From Thalassococcus profundi (GTDB lineage: Bacteria; Pseudomonadota; Alphaproteobacteria; Rhodobacterales; Rhodobacteraceae): a stretch of DNA of 62,157 bases. The DNA is taken from the NCBI RefSeq assembly GCF_003344785.1, contig NZ_QPMK01000023.1, positions 1 to 62,157 on the forward strand. Direction: 5' to 3'. The notes under the pieces are model-generated. The model did no database searches. It saw nothing but the letters and a program-made list of their open reading frames with translations, and was not told where the DNA came from. The first letter of the stretch is position 1. The number at the start of each line of letters is the position of its first letter. Position numbers and translations under genes: made by a program. Shown one piece after another: positions 34,893 to 43,166 of the stretch.

Positions 34893-35578
34893 CTCTCGAT
34901 CAGGATGTCGTGCCGGTACCAGGCCCCGGCGATCGCCGGATCGGCGTCGGTGAACCGCGCGGACAGACCCAGATCGGCGCAGATCGCGCGCACCTCGTCG
35001 GCCCCGTACCAATGGGTGACGAGGTCGCGGCCCAGAAGCCGGCGCAGCCGCAGCCGCAGCCCGGGATTGAGCCGACGGTCGAACGCGTCCCGCCGCGCCG
35101 CATCGGGCACGAAGGCGAACAGCAGCCGTGCGCCGGGCGCGGTCATCGTCTTCAGACGCACCAGCAGGTCGCGGAACTCGGCCTTGGAAAAGTGCTGCAG
35201 GGCGGCGTTCATCAGCACCCGGTCGAACCCGCCGCCCAGGTCGTCGGGCAGGCGTTTGGCATCCGCCACCCGGTAGTCGAGGTTGGGGGCGGCGCATTCG
35301 GCCTTTGCGACGCGGATCATCTCGGCAGAGAAATCCATCGCCACGGTATGGGCGAAATGCCCCGCCAGCGCCCGGGTGACGACGCCGTTGCCGCAGCACA
35401 GCTCCAGCAGCGTGGACCGCGGCGCGGGATCGAGCTGGGCCAGGAGTGCCGCCAGCATCGCCTCGAACTGTGCCGGACCGATGGGTTGGCCCTGATGGGT
35501 ATGGCCGACCTGCCAGAACAGGCCCTTCCCGGCTCCGGCGGCGACGCGGCGGTCGTAATATCTGGAGACCCAATTCAT
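34889..35578 (-). CDS. Class I SAM-dependent methyltransferase
   Basis: A 229-aa protein with the SAM-binding motif I L-L-E-L-C-C-G-N-G-V-V-T-R near 58, motif II around T-V-A-M-D-F-S-A-E-M-I and a motif IV-like region F-D-R-V-L-M-N-A-A-L-Q-H-F near 118. The start M-N-W-V-S-R-Y-Y-D-R-R at 35578 is normal for this type. It is coupled to the GNAT-like gene by an ATGA overlap and divergent from the 35732 gene. The substrate is unknown but probably sugar-linked. Confidence 0.88.
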   Translation of the reverse strand: MNWVSRYYDRRVAAGAGKGLFWQVGHTHQGQPIGPAQFEAMLAALLAQLDPAPRSTLLELCCGNGVVTRALAGHFAHTVAMDFSAEMIRVAKAECAAPNLDYRVADAKRLPDDLGGGFDRVLMNAALQHFSKAEFRDLLVRLKTMTAPGARLLFAFVPDAARRDAFDRRLNPGLRLRLRRLLGRDLVTHWYGADEVRAICADLGLSARFTDADPAIAGAWYRHDILIER

Positions 35579-35731
35579 CTGACGGCTTTCCGGCTGCGGT
35601 GGTCCCGCAGATACCGTGCGGGGTTTCGCCTTGTCCAGCGTCTCTTGGCCCCGGCGCCGGCAAAGGTGGTGCGGGTGCGGGCGATTTGTTAAGGCAGGGA
35701 CGACAGATGGCGCAACGGCTGGCGGGACGAG

Positions 35732-36652
35732 ATGAAACTGGAATTTCTGCTGTGCGGCAGCCCCACCGACGGGTTCTTTTCCCAGATGGCGTTCTTCCGG
35801 CTCTGCCTCGACGCGCTTGGCGGCGACGAGGCGCGCGCCCGGCTGGTCTGCACCTTCGGCGATCACACGGTCGAAGAGATACCCGCCCGATGGCAGCCGT
35901 ATTTCGAGCGGATCGAGGTGCACTGGGCGCATGCCCCGGGGGCTCCGAACCCCGCCCATATGCACCAGCACGAGATGCGGTTCGATCTGCTGGACCCCAC
36001 CGCCGATCTGTCGGTGCTTTGCGATGCCGACGTGGCGGTGCTGGCGCCGGTCGGGCCGATGGCGCGCGAGTTGCTGGCCGAGCAGGCCCTGGGCGGGGTG
36101 ATCGCGCATTACCATTTCCCCTGGGAGGGGCGTGACCGGAACCCCGGGCGCGACTGGCCCGAGATCGCCCGGGCGGTGCTGGGCCGCGATATCGCCACGC
36201 CATACCGCTATACGCTGGTACCGCAGGAGGACCCGCCCGAGGCGCCGTTCTACATCAACTACGGCATGTTTGCCGGACCGCCGGCGCAATTGGCCGCCTT
36301 CCACGCCCATGACCTGCAACTGCGCCCCAGGGTGGCGGCGCAGCTTGGCGACTGGTGGGCGCCGCAGGTGTCGCTGGCGCTGACCTGCATCGACCTGGGC
36401 CTGCCGGTGCGTGCCCTGCCGATGCGCTGGAACTTTCCCAACGATCCCATCGCCGACCGGATGTACCCGCAGGAACTGGAGCATGTCGTGTTCCTGCACT
36501 ACCTGCGCGGCCAGGCGTTCCGCCGGGATCGGGTGTTTGCCGATGCGCAGGCCTTTGCGCGATTTCTGGACCGCCCCGTGGAGGGGTCGAACGCGGTGTT
36601 CCAGCGCGCTGTCGCCCGGATCACCGGCGGGCGCTATCCGTTTCCCGGATAA
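35732..36652 (+). CDS. Glycosyltransferase-like protein with a D-x-D motif
   Basis: A 306-aa protein without a signal peptide. The pattern L-S-V-L-C-D-A-D-V-A-V-L near 90 is a typical D-x-D metal and nucleotide-sugar site, and F-Y-I-N-Y-G-M-F-A-G near 172 and H-Y-L-R-G-Q-A-F near 250 fit the general GT8-like or nucleotide-diphospho-sugar transferase plan. I do not recognise the exact family. It overlaps the convergent sulfotransferase-like gene by 32 bp. Confidence 0.72.
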   Translation: MKLEFLLCGSPTDGFFSQMAFFRLCLDALGGDEARARLVCTFGDHTVEEIPARWQPYFERIEVHWAHAPGAPNPAHMHQHEMRFDLLDPTADLSVLCDADVAVLAPVGPMARELLAEQALGGVIAHYHFPWEGRDRNPGRDWPEIARAVLGRDIATPYRYTLVPQEDPPEAPFYINYGMFAGPPAQLAAFHAHDLQLRPRVAAQLGDWWAPQVSLALTCIDLGLPVRALPMRWNFPNDPIADRMYPQELEHVVFLHYLRGQAFRRDRVFADAQAFARFLDRPVEGSNAVFQRAVARITGGRYPFPG

Positions 36653-37610
36653 GCCCTGCCTCGCCCAGCCCCAGCGCCCGCACCGCGGCGAAAAGCCGGT
36701 CGCGGGTGGCGTCGTCATGGCGCCGTCCGCCAAGATCGCCGGTCCGGCAGGCAGGATGCGCAGGGTCCAGATAGGCGCGGGCAAAGCGCGCATTGCTCTC
36801 GGCGTAGCGGTCGCGGAGGGCGCGGGCCTGCGCTGCGCTCAGCAGCACCGCGGGCAGATCGCCCGCCGCGGCGAACCCGGCAAAGAGCTTGCGGTAAAGC
36901 GGTTGGCGGGCCTCGATCTCGATCCCGTTGAGCAGCCGTGCGGCCAGCAGCGCCCGCGCGCCGATGGACCGGTTGGCATAGCCTGCATCCTGTGCCGTAT
37001 CTTCGGGGGCGGGCAGATCGCGGGCGGGCAGGCAGTCGAGGAACCGCGCCACCGCATCGCCCGCCGCCCCGTCATAGACCCGGGCCTGGATGTTTTCGGC
37101 CCCGAACCGTGCCGCCCAGGCCGCGCATTCGGCGGCATAGTCGGCCCCTTCCAGAGCGTCGGCATAGGCGGCGGGGCTGCGCGTCTCGCGCATGAGCTTG
37201 ACCATCTGGTTGTATTCGGATTCCGCCAGCTCGTCCTGCGACCGGACCAGAAAGATCACCCTGACCTGCAACTCGACCCCCAGTGCCGCGATCCAGTCGG
37301 CCAGCGCATCGAGATCGGCGAGCGGGAAATTCTCGGAACTCAGCAGCAGCGCGGGCGCGGTGCTGGCGCGGATCTCTGCCGCCGTTTCGGCGCGGATGCC
37401 TGCGGGGTCCCTGGCGGGGATCATGGTGCCGGGCGGGTCGGTGATGAAGCTCTTGGCGAATTCCTGGTGGCCGACGCCGCGCCCGCGGTCGCCCGCCAGC
37501 AGATAGTCGATTCCGGCGGCCAGCAGCGCGTCGCGGTTGCGCCCCAGATAGGCCTGTTGCGCGGTGGTGCCGGTCTTGCCGCGGCCGATATGCAGATAGA
37601 GGGTCTTCAA
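36621..37610 (-). CDS. Sulfotransferase-like P-loop protein
   Basis: A 329-aa protein beginning M-K-T-L-Y-L-H-I-G-R-G-K-T-G-T-T-A-Q-Q, the PAPS-loop pattern, with L-L-L-S-S-E-N-F near 90 and V-R-V-I-F-L-V-R-S-Q-D-E-L-A-E-S near 118, as in the two similar proteins at 15672-16748 and 21236-22075. It is the first gene downstream of the paralogue array, 69 bp behind the last member and on the same strand, so it could be co-transcribed with it. Sulfation is inferred. Confidence 0.78.
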   Translation of the reverse strand: MKTLYLHIGRGKTGTTAQQAYLGRNRDALLAAGIDYLLAGDRGRGVGHQEFAKSFITDPPGTMIPARDPAGIRAETAAEIRASTAPALLLSSENFPLADLDALADWIAALGVELQVRVIFLVRSQDELAESEYNQMVKLMRETRSPAAYADALEGADYAAECAAWAARFGAENIQARVYDGAAGDAVARFLDCLPARDLPAPEDTAQDAGYANRSIGARALLAARLLNGIEIEARQPLYRKLFAGFAAAGDLPAVLLSAAQARALRDRYAESNARFARAYLDPAHPACRTGDLGGRRHDDATRDRLFAAVRALGLGEAGLIRETDSARR

Positions 37611-37679
37611 GGGGCCCGGTCCGTTGCGAACATCGGCGCCATAGGCCCCCTGGACGTCTCTGCTGTCAACCCCGGAGGG

Positions 37680-38840
37680 TCAGTCGCGCCGGGCCAGGTG
37701 CGCCTCGACCGCGGCCAGCCGCTCCTCGAGCTCCGCGATGTAGAGATGCGCCTTCTCCAGCTCGTTGAGCATGCCGCCGGTCATGGCGGTGATGTTGAAC
37801 GGGCCGTCCTCGGGCGTCGGGCCGACATTGGGCAGGTGCTTGTTGGCCTTCATCAGTGCCGCCTGTTCGGCAATCGTGGGCAGCGGATAATCCGCGTCGA
37901 ACACGCGGTCGCAGCCCGCCGAACAGGAGCCCGCGGTGAAAAGCCGGCCCTGGATCGTCAGATCGCCCGCGGCGTTGACCGTCATCTCGGGTCCGTCGGC
38001 CACCCCGTCGGCGATGAGGAACCGGTTGGGGGCGGCCTGTTCGTGGGTGAAATACCAGATCGTGCCGGCCTGCTGGTTGTCGAACGTGATGTAGGATCCG
38101 CCGGTATTGGTCAGCTTGACCATTTCGCGCGTGCCGCCCGGGCTGCCCGCGACGTTCTCCACCAGAAGCGCGGCCGTGCCGTCGCCCCGGCTGATATGCA
38201 GCGCGGCATCGGGGGTGGCGTCGCCAAGCCCCACATTGCCGGAGGCCCCGACGAACAGGCTGTCGCCGGGGGCGGAGGTGCTGACCTGCAGCGGAACCGC
38301 CCCGGAGGCCGTCACGTTCTGCAGCGCGAAGGACTGTTCCGAACCGGTGATCTGCCAGATCTGGTTGCCCAGCGTGGCGTTGAACTGCTCCATCCGGATA
38401 CCCGGACCGGAGTCGCCGACGATGTGCAGACGCTCCTGCGGGATTGCGGTGCCAAGTCCGATCTGGCCCAGGTCGTCGACGTAAAGCGCATTGGCCGGCG
38501 CGCCGCCCTCGAGGCGGAAGATCTGACGGTTGCTGTCGACATTGCGTATGGCGAAATAGTCGAAACCGCCGGACCCGCTGTCATTGGCCGTCAGCTCCCA
38601 GTCGGTGGTGGCGAAGCCCGCGGTGGTGGAACTGTCGGCAAACCGCAGGCGGGTGTTCTCGTCCTTGAGCTTGACGGTCTGGCCGGTGAGATCCTCGAGC
38701 AGGCCGCAGTCATCCCCGGCGCACAGATCGCCCGAGATGCTGTAGGGTCCGAGGAGCAGGGTCTGGGCCGGTGCGGCAGAGGCGGCCAGCAGGCCGGCGA
38801 CGACGAGACCGGGACGGAAAAAGCGGTGATGTTGTGACAT
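37680..38840 (-). CDS. Array paralogue 16, cassette A (exported fibre-like protein)
   Basis: 386 aa, the last gene of the array in transcription order. Signal peptide about 1-26 (cut after A-P-A-Q), C-x-G-x-x-C at 40-45 (C-A-G-D-D-C). The conserved block is a variant with Y-F-T-H-E-Q-A-A-P-N-R-F-L-I-A-D. Cassette A carries S-C-S-A-G-C-D-R-V-F-D and ends in a short coiled coil. The start at 38840 has AAGGGAA upstream, and a hairpin lies in the leader at 38872-38890. The H-E-Q-A-A-P-N-R-F wording is shared with paralogue 11 (cassette B), which suggests exchange. Exact role unknown. Confidence 0.88.
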   Translation of the reverse strand: MSQHHRFFRPGLVVAGLLAASAAPAQTLLLGPYSISGDLCAGDDCGLLEDLTGQTVKLKDENTRLRFADSSTTAGFATTDWELTANDSGSGGFDYFAIRNVDSNRQIFRLEGGAPANALYVDDLGQIGLGTAIPQERLHIVGDSGPGIRMEQFNATLGNQIWQITGSEQSFALQNVTASGAVPLQVSTSAPGDSLFVGASGNVGLGDATPDAALHISRGDGTAALLVENVAGSPGGTREMVKLTNTGGSYITFDNQQAGTIWYFTHEQAAPNRFLIADGVADGPEMTVNAAGDLTIQGRLFTAGSCSAGCDRVFDADYPLPTIAEQAALMKANKHLPNVGPTPEDGPFNITAMTGGMLNELEKAHLYIAELEERLAAVEAHLARRD

Positions 38841-38998
38841 GATACTATTCCCTTGAACAAGCAACGATGTGATCCGCGTGAGACGCGGATACCCCGAGCA
38901 TGCCATGGCACCGCCGTTATTCTCCTTATAGGTGTGCTAGCTATCCATAAATACAACTTGAGCGTGCTATTTTCGCAACACGGCTGACAGCCGTCCGA
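38841..38998 (-). promoter_or_regulatory. Leader of paralogue 16 with hairpin and promoter-like sequence
   Basis: A 158-bp spacer, AT-richer than its surroundings. A perfect hairpin ATCCGCGT-gag-ACGCGGAT sits at 38872-38890. Read on the minus strand there is a TTGTAT, then TATAAG about 20 bp on, a weak promoter candidate. This may let the last gene be expressed on its own. Confidence 0.35.
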
Positions 38999-40294
38999 TC
39001 AGTCCGCGAAGCGCGCTTCGAGCTTTTCGAGCCGCAGGGTCAGATCGTTTTGGACCGCTTTCAACGCGGCGTTTTCGCTGCGCTGCGTCGCCAGGTCCGC
39101 GTGCAGTTCGGCGATGTAGAGATGCGCCTTCTCCAGCTCGTTGAGCATGCCGCCGGTCATGGCGGTGATGTTGAAGGGGCCATCCTCGGGCGTCGGGCCG
39201 ACGTTCGGCAGGTGTTTCTTGGCGCGCATCATCGCGGCCTGTTCGGGGATGCTGGGCAGTGGGTAATCCGCATCGAAGACCCGGTCGCAGCCCGCGGCAC
39301 AGGAGCCTGCGGTGAAAAGCTGGCCGGGAATGGTCAGGTCGCCCTCCGCGGTCAAGCTCATCTCCGGCCCGTCCGCCACCGCATCGGCGATGATGAAGCG
39401 GTTGGGGGCGCTGTTTTCGTGCGTGAAGAACCAGGTGGTGTTGGCGGCGGTGTTCTCGAAGGTGAAGTAGGACCCGCCGTTGTTCGACAGTTTGAACATC
39501 TCCTGCGCGCCGGACGCGCCGGTGTCCTCGATCAGCAGGCCCGCGGTGTTGTTGCTGCGCGTCACGTGCAGCGGGGCCGCGGGTGTCCCGGTGCCGATGC
39601 CGACACGGGCCGTGCCCGCATCGGCATAGATCAGCGGGGCGAGGCTTTGGCTTCGAACCTCGAAATCGTAGTCGTGCCGCCCGGTGTTGAACGAGGTGAC
39701 GGAGGTTCCGATAACCTGCGTCAGGTCCGGCGCACCGGCACTCAGAGAGAATATCCCCTCTTCGCTGGTCGGGCGTTTGATGGCGAAATTCCCGAAATCC
39801 TCGATGCCGATCTCATAGCTCGGCCCCCCACCCGCACCGATGTCCGTCCGGTCGATCCGGATCGCGGAGCTGGTGGCGGTCACCATATTCAGCCGCGCCT
39901 GCGGGAGCGACGTGCCCAGCCCGATATCGCCATCGGGGGCCACGAAAAACGCGTTGGTGGGGGCCGCGGCGCTGACGGTCAGCGGGGTGGTGCCGTTGGT
40001 CAGATCCTGCAGCATGAACTGATCGCGCTGACCGCTGAGGATCTCGTTGGCCTGCAGCGCCCAGTCGGCGGTGGGAAAGCCGGTGGTTGTCGAAATGTCT
40101 TCGAATTCGATCCGGTTCACGGCGCTCTTCAGCTTGATCTGGTTGAAATCGCTGCTGAAGCTTTCGTCGGCCGCACAGGCATTGCCCACACACAGATTGT
40201 TGCGGATGGTGGGGTTCGTGTCGGACAGGACCTCGGCGCCGGCCAGGCCGGGTAGCAGGCAGAGCGTGGTGGCGAAAAGATGTCTGAAGGTCAT
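38999..40294 (-). CDS. Array paralogue 15, cassette A
   Basis: 431 aa. Signal peptide about 1-20, C-x-G-x-x-C at 35-40. The N-terminal wording E-V-L-S-D-T-N-P-T-I-R matches paralogue 4, while the middle (D-Y-D-F-E-V-R, A-D-A-G-T-A-R-V-G-I-G-T) matches paralogues 5 and 11, which have cassette B. The DNA at 39221-39414 is the same as 49182-49375 in paralogue 9's neighbour (paralogue 8) apart from two bases by my count. GGAGAA precedes the start. It begins 22 bp after the upstream gene's stop. Confidence 0.88.
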   Translation of the reverse strand: MTFRHLFATTLCLLPGLAGAEVLSDTNPTIRNNLCVGNACAADESFSSDFNQIKLKSAVNRIEFEDISTTTGFPTADWALQANEILSGQRDQFMLQDLTNGTTPLTVSAAAPTNAFFVAPDGDIGLGTSLPQARLNMVTATSSAIRIDRTDIGAGGGPSYEIGIEDFGNFAIKRPTSEEGIFSLSAGAPDLTQVIGTSVTSFNTGRHDYDFEVRSQSLAPLIYADAGTARVGIGTGTPAAPLHVTRSNNTAGLLIEDTGASGAQEMFKLSNNGGSYFTFENTAANTTWFFTHENSAPNRFIIADAVADGPEMSLTAEGDLTIPGQLFTAGSCAAGCDRVFDADYPLPSIPEQAAMMRAKKHLPNVGPTPEDGPFNITAMTGGMLNELEKAHLYIAELHADLATQRSENAALKAVQNDLTLRLEKLEARFAD

Positions 40295-40316
40295 TTCACG
40301 TTCTCCGGCACCGGGC

Positions 40317-41561
40317 TTAGCGGGTGGTCTGCAAGAGGGTTTCAATCTGGGCGAGGCGGGCCTCGATCCCGCGCAGGCGAGTCAGTTCGGCCTCCTGCTC
40401 CAGCGTATAGAGCGTGAGCTCCTCGACCTTTTTCAGCAGCGCCATCTGCATCGCGGTCATGTCGAGGCCGGTGTCGGCGATCTGCGCGGCCGACGGCACA
40501 TCCGGAAGGTGGCGGTTGTCGGCGATGAAGGTTTCGATCTCGGACAAGGGCCGCAGCGCGTAATCGGGGCCAAAGACGTAATCCGGCACGTTGAGCGTGG
40601 TGGCGCCGGAGATGAAATTGCCCGGGATGGTCAGGTCGCCATCCGCGGTCAGGCTCATCTCTGGCCCGTCGGCCACCGCATCGGCGATGATGAAGCGGTT
40701 GGGGGCGCTGTTTTCATGGGTGAAGAACCAGGTCGTGCCGGCGGCGGTGTTGTCGAGCGTGAAGTACGACCCGCCGTTGTTGCGCATCGCGAACATCTCG
40801 CGCACCGCCGGGGGCGAGCTGATCAGGTTCTCGACCAGCAGGCCGGCGCTGCCGTCGTTCTTTTGCACATGCAGGGCCGCGGCGGGGTTGTCGGTGCCAA
40901 AGCCGATGGCGCTGTTGTCATCGATATAGAGGCTGCCGTTTTCGGCCCCGGCGCGCACCACGACGGGGATTTCATTGTCGTCGACATTCTTGAGAAACCA
41001 GTTGAGGCTGTTGCTGAGGATGTCCCAGTTGCCTGCCAGGCTGCCGGTCGACTGCATCCGGAAGCTGGCGGTCGATCCGCCGACCAGGTGCAGCTGGGCC
41101 AGCGGCATGGCGGTGCCCAGGCCCAGCCGTCCGGAGCCGTTGAGCCAGAAGCTGTTGTCGGGCGCGCCGGGCAGGATGGTGAAGGGGGTTCTGTCGGCGT
41201 CGAAATCATGCACCGAAAAGCGGTCGATACCGCCGCCCGAATAGGAGTCCGCGTCGTTGACCAGCAACCCCCAGTGGCGGCTGGGATGTGTAGAAACGGA
41301 TTGATCGTCGAATTCGATGGCGACGCGGCTATAGGACAACTTGAGCGGATAGTTGATGTCGAAGCTCTGCGCGGCGGCGGTGTTGGCGCAGTCGTCGCCG
41401 AGGCAGAGATAGCCCTGGATCACGCTGTTGTCTTGGGTATGCAGGCTGCCGTTGAGATCGAGATCGCCGTTGATGATCTGGTCCTGCGCCATGGCGGGGG
41501 CCGCGGAGAGCAGCAGCGCCAGGGCAGGGCCGGCGGGGCGGAAAAGCGGGAAAACGGGCAC
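40317..41561 (-). CDS. Array paralogue 14, cassette B (GTG start)
   Basis: 414 aa. I chose the GTG at 41561, since AAGGAG lies 9 bp upstream and the protein then starts with a normal signal peptide (cut about 26, A-M-A-Q). The next possible ATG upstream lacks such support. C-x-G-x-x-C is at 53-58 (C-L-G-D-D-C) after a longer spacer (N-G-D-L-D-L-N-G-S). Cassette B has N-V-P-D-Y-V-F, H-L-P-D-V-P-S-A-A and L-L-K-K-V-E-E-L-T-L-Y-T-L-E-Q, then a coiled coil to the end. Confidence 0.88.
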   Translation of the reverse strand: MPVFPLFRPAGPALALLLSAAPAMAQDQIINGDLDLNGSLHTQDNSVIQGYLCLGDDCANTAAAQSFDINYPLKLSYSRVAIEFDDQSVSTHPSRHWGLLVNDADSYSGGGIDRFSVHDFDADRTPFTILPGAPDNSFWLNGSGRLGLGTAMPLAQLHLVGGSTASFRMQSTGSLAGNWDILSNSLNWFLKNVDDNEIPVVVRAGAENGSLYIDDNSAIGFGTDNPAAALHVQKNDGSAGLLVENLISSPPAVREMFAMRNNGGSYFTLDNTAAGTTWFFTHENSAPNRFIIADAVADGPEMSLTADGDLTIPGNFISGATTLNVPDYVFGPDYALRPLSEIETFIADNRHLPDVPSAAQIADTGLDMTAMQMALLKKVEELTLYTLEQEAELTRLRGIEARLAQIETLLQTTR

Positions 41562-41692
41562 GGCAGTATCTCCTTGCTGGAAACGGACGCCTCGGCGGCG
41601 GTGTGAAAAATCCTTGGTCAAAGGCCCGCCCCCGGGGGGCGGACGGCGCCAGTCTAGGGGCGTTTGACGCCTCTGTCACATCGGGATGCCCG

Positions 41693-43003
41693 TCAGGGAC
41701 GCGCCAACAGCGCGCCGATCTGCGCCTCGAGCCGGGCGATCCGCGCGTCCTGGGCGGCCAGCTGCGCCTCGAGCGCGGTCTTGTCTCCGGCCTGGGCGGT
41801 CACCACCCGATGCAGCTCGGCGATGTAGAGATGCGCCTTTTCCAGCTCGTTGAGCATGCCGCCGGTCATGGCGGTGATGTTGAACGGGCCGTTCTCGGGC
41901 GTCGGGCCGATGGCAGGCAGGTGTTTCTTGGCGCGCATCATCGCCGCCTGTTCGGCGATCGTCGGCAAAGGATAACCCGCGTCGAAGACCCGGTCGCAGC
42001 CCGCGGCACAGGAACCCGCGGTGAAAAGCTGGCCGGGGATGGTCAGGTCGCCCTCTGCCGTGAGGGTGAACTCCGGCCCGTCGGTCACCGCATCGGCGAT
42101 GATGAAGCGGTTGGGGGCGCTGTTCTCGTGGGTGAAGAACCAGGTGGTGCCGGCATTGGTGTTCTCGAAGGTAAAGTACGACCCGCCGTTGTTCGAGAGC
42201 TTGAACAGCTCCTGCGCGCCCGAGGACCCGGTATCCTCGACCAGCACCTGTGCGGTGTTGTCGGTGCGCTGCACATGCAGGGCGGCGGCAGGGTTGGGCG
42301 TGCCCATGCCAATGGCCCCGTTCGTTTCGATGCGGAGCGCGAAGCTGGGCGCTGCGCCCTCGATTCCGAAAGGCGCGGTGCCGGCGGTGACATCGCTGAT
42401 GCCGAAATTGTTGTTGGCCAGGATGTCCCACGACCTTGGCTCGCCCAAAACGTCGATACCGGTCTGTTCCAGCCGGATGGCGGGCGAGGCATTGGCAAGG
42501 ATATGCAGATCCTGTTGCGGGATCGAGGTGCCCAGGCCGATATCGCCACTGGCGGCCATCCAGAACGCGTTGGCTGGCGCGCCGCCCACGATGGTGAAGG
42601 GAATGGTGCCTTGGGTGTCGTCGCGTACGGCGAACATTTCCGTCGCGGTGTCGTTGTCGTTGAACATCAACGTCCAGTCGCGGTCGGGGTTGCTGGAGCT
42701 GGAGGTGTCGATGACCTCGATGGCGTTCTCGGTATAGCGGAACCGCAGCGTCACCTCGTTGGCAAAGCTTTCCGACGTCGAGCAGGAATTGCCCAGACAC
42801 AGGCTGGCGTCGATGGTGCTGTCGTCCTCGACATATAGACTGCCTTCAATGGGATTGCCGGCGCCTGTTGAAGGCACCTGGACGGTCAGGTCGCCTTGGA
42901 TGACGGTGTCGTCGGGATGGATGGTGACCTGCGCCAGGGCGGGCGAGGCGCAGGTTGCGGCGATAAGCAGGGCTGCGGCTCGTGCGGGAAAGGACAGTAT
43001 CAT
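41693..43003 (-). CDS. Array paralogue 13, cassette A
   Basis: 436 aa. Signal peptide about 1-25 (P-A-L-A-Q), C-x-G-x-x-C at 69-74 (C-L-G-N-S-C) after a long variable N-terminal segment. The conserved block is E-N-T-N-A-G-T-T-W-F-F-T-H-E-N-S-A-P-N-R-F. Cassette A begins S-C-A-A-G-C-D-R-V-F-D-A-G-Y and ends in a longer coiled coil (about 375-436). A 131-bp spacer separates it from paralogue 14. Confidence 0.88.
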   Translation of the reverse strand: MILSFPARAAALLIAATCASPALAQVTIHPDDTVIQGDLTVQVPSTGAGNPIEGSLYVEDDSTIDASLCLGNSCSTSESFANEVTLRFRYTENAIEVIDTSSSSNPDRDWTLMFNDNDTATEMFAVRDDTQGTIPFTIVGGAPANAFWMAASGDIGLGTSIPQQDLHILANASPAIRLEQTGIDVLGEPRSWDILANNNFGISDVTAGTAPFGIEGAAPSFALRIETNGAIGMGTPNPAAALHVQRTDNTAQVLVEDTGSSGAQELFKLSNNGGSYFTFENTNAGTTWFFTHENSAPNRFIIADAVTDGPEFTLTAEGDLTIPGQLFTAGSCAAGCDRVFDAGYPLPTIAEQAAMMRAKKHLPAIGPTPENGPFNITAMTGGMLNELEKAHLYIAELHRVVTAQAGDKTALEAQLAAQDARIARLEAQIGALLARP

Positions 43004-43166
43004 GACTATGCTCCTTGGCGTCCGTGGGACAGGGGTCCGACATCGGCAAATTGGGTCTTGAAATGACGGCCCGCCGCAGGGACGGGCCGCCGGACAAGAT
43101 TAACGGCACAAAAGGCTGCCCTGTCAAAGCTTTGTGGCCCCGGTCCGTCGCCCGCACCGCACCGGT

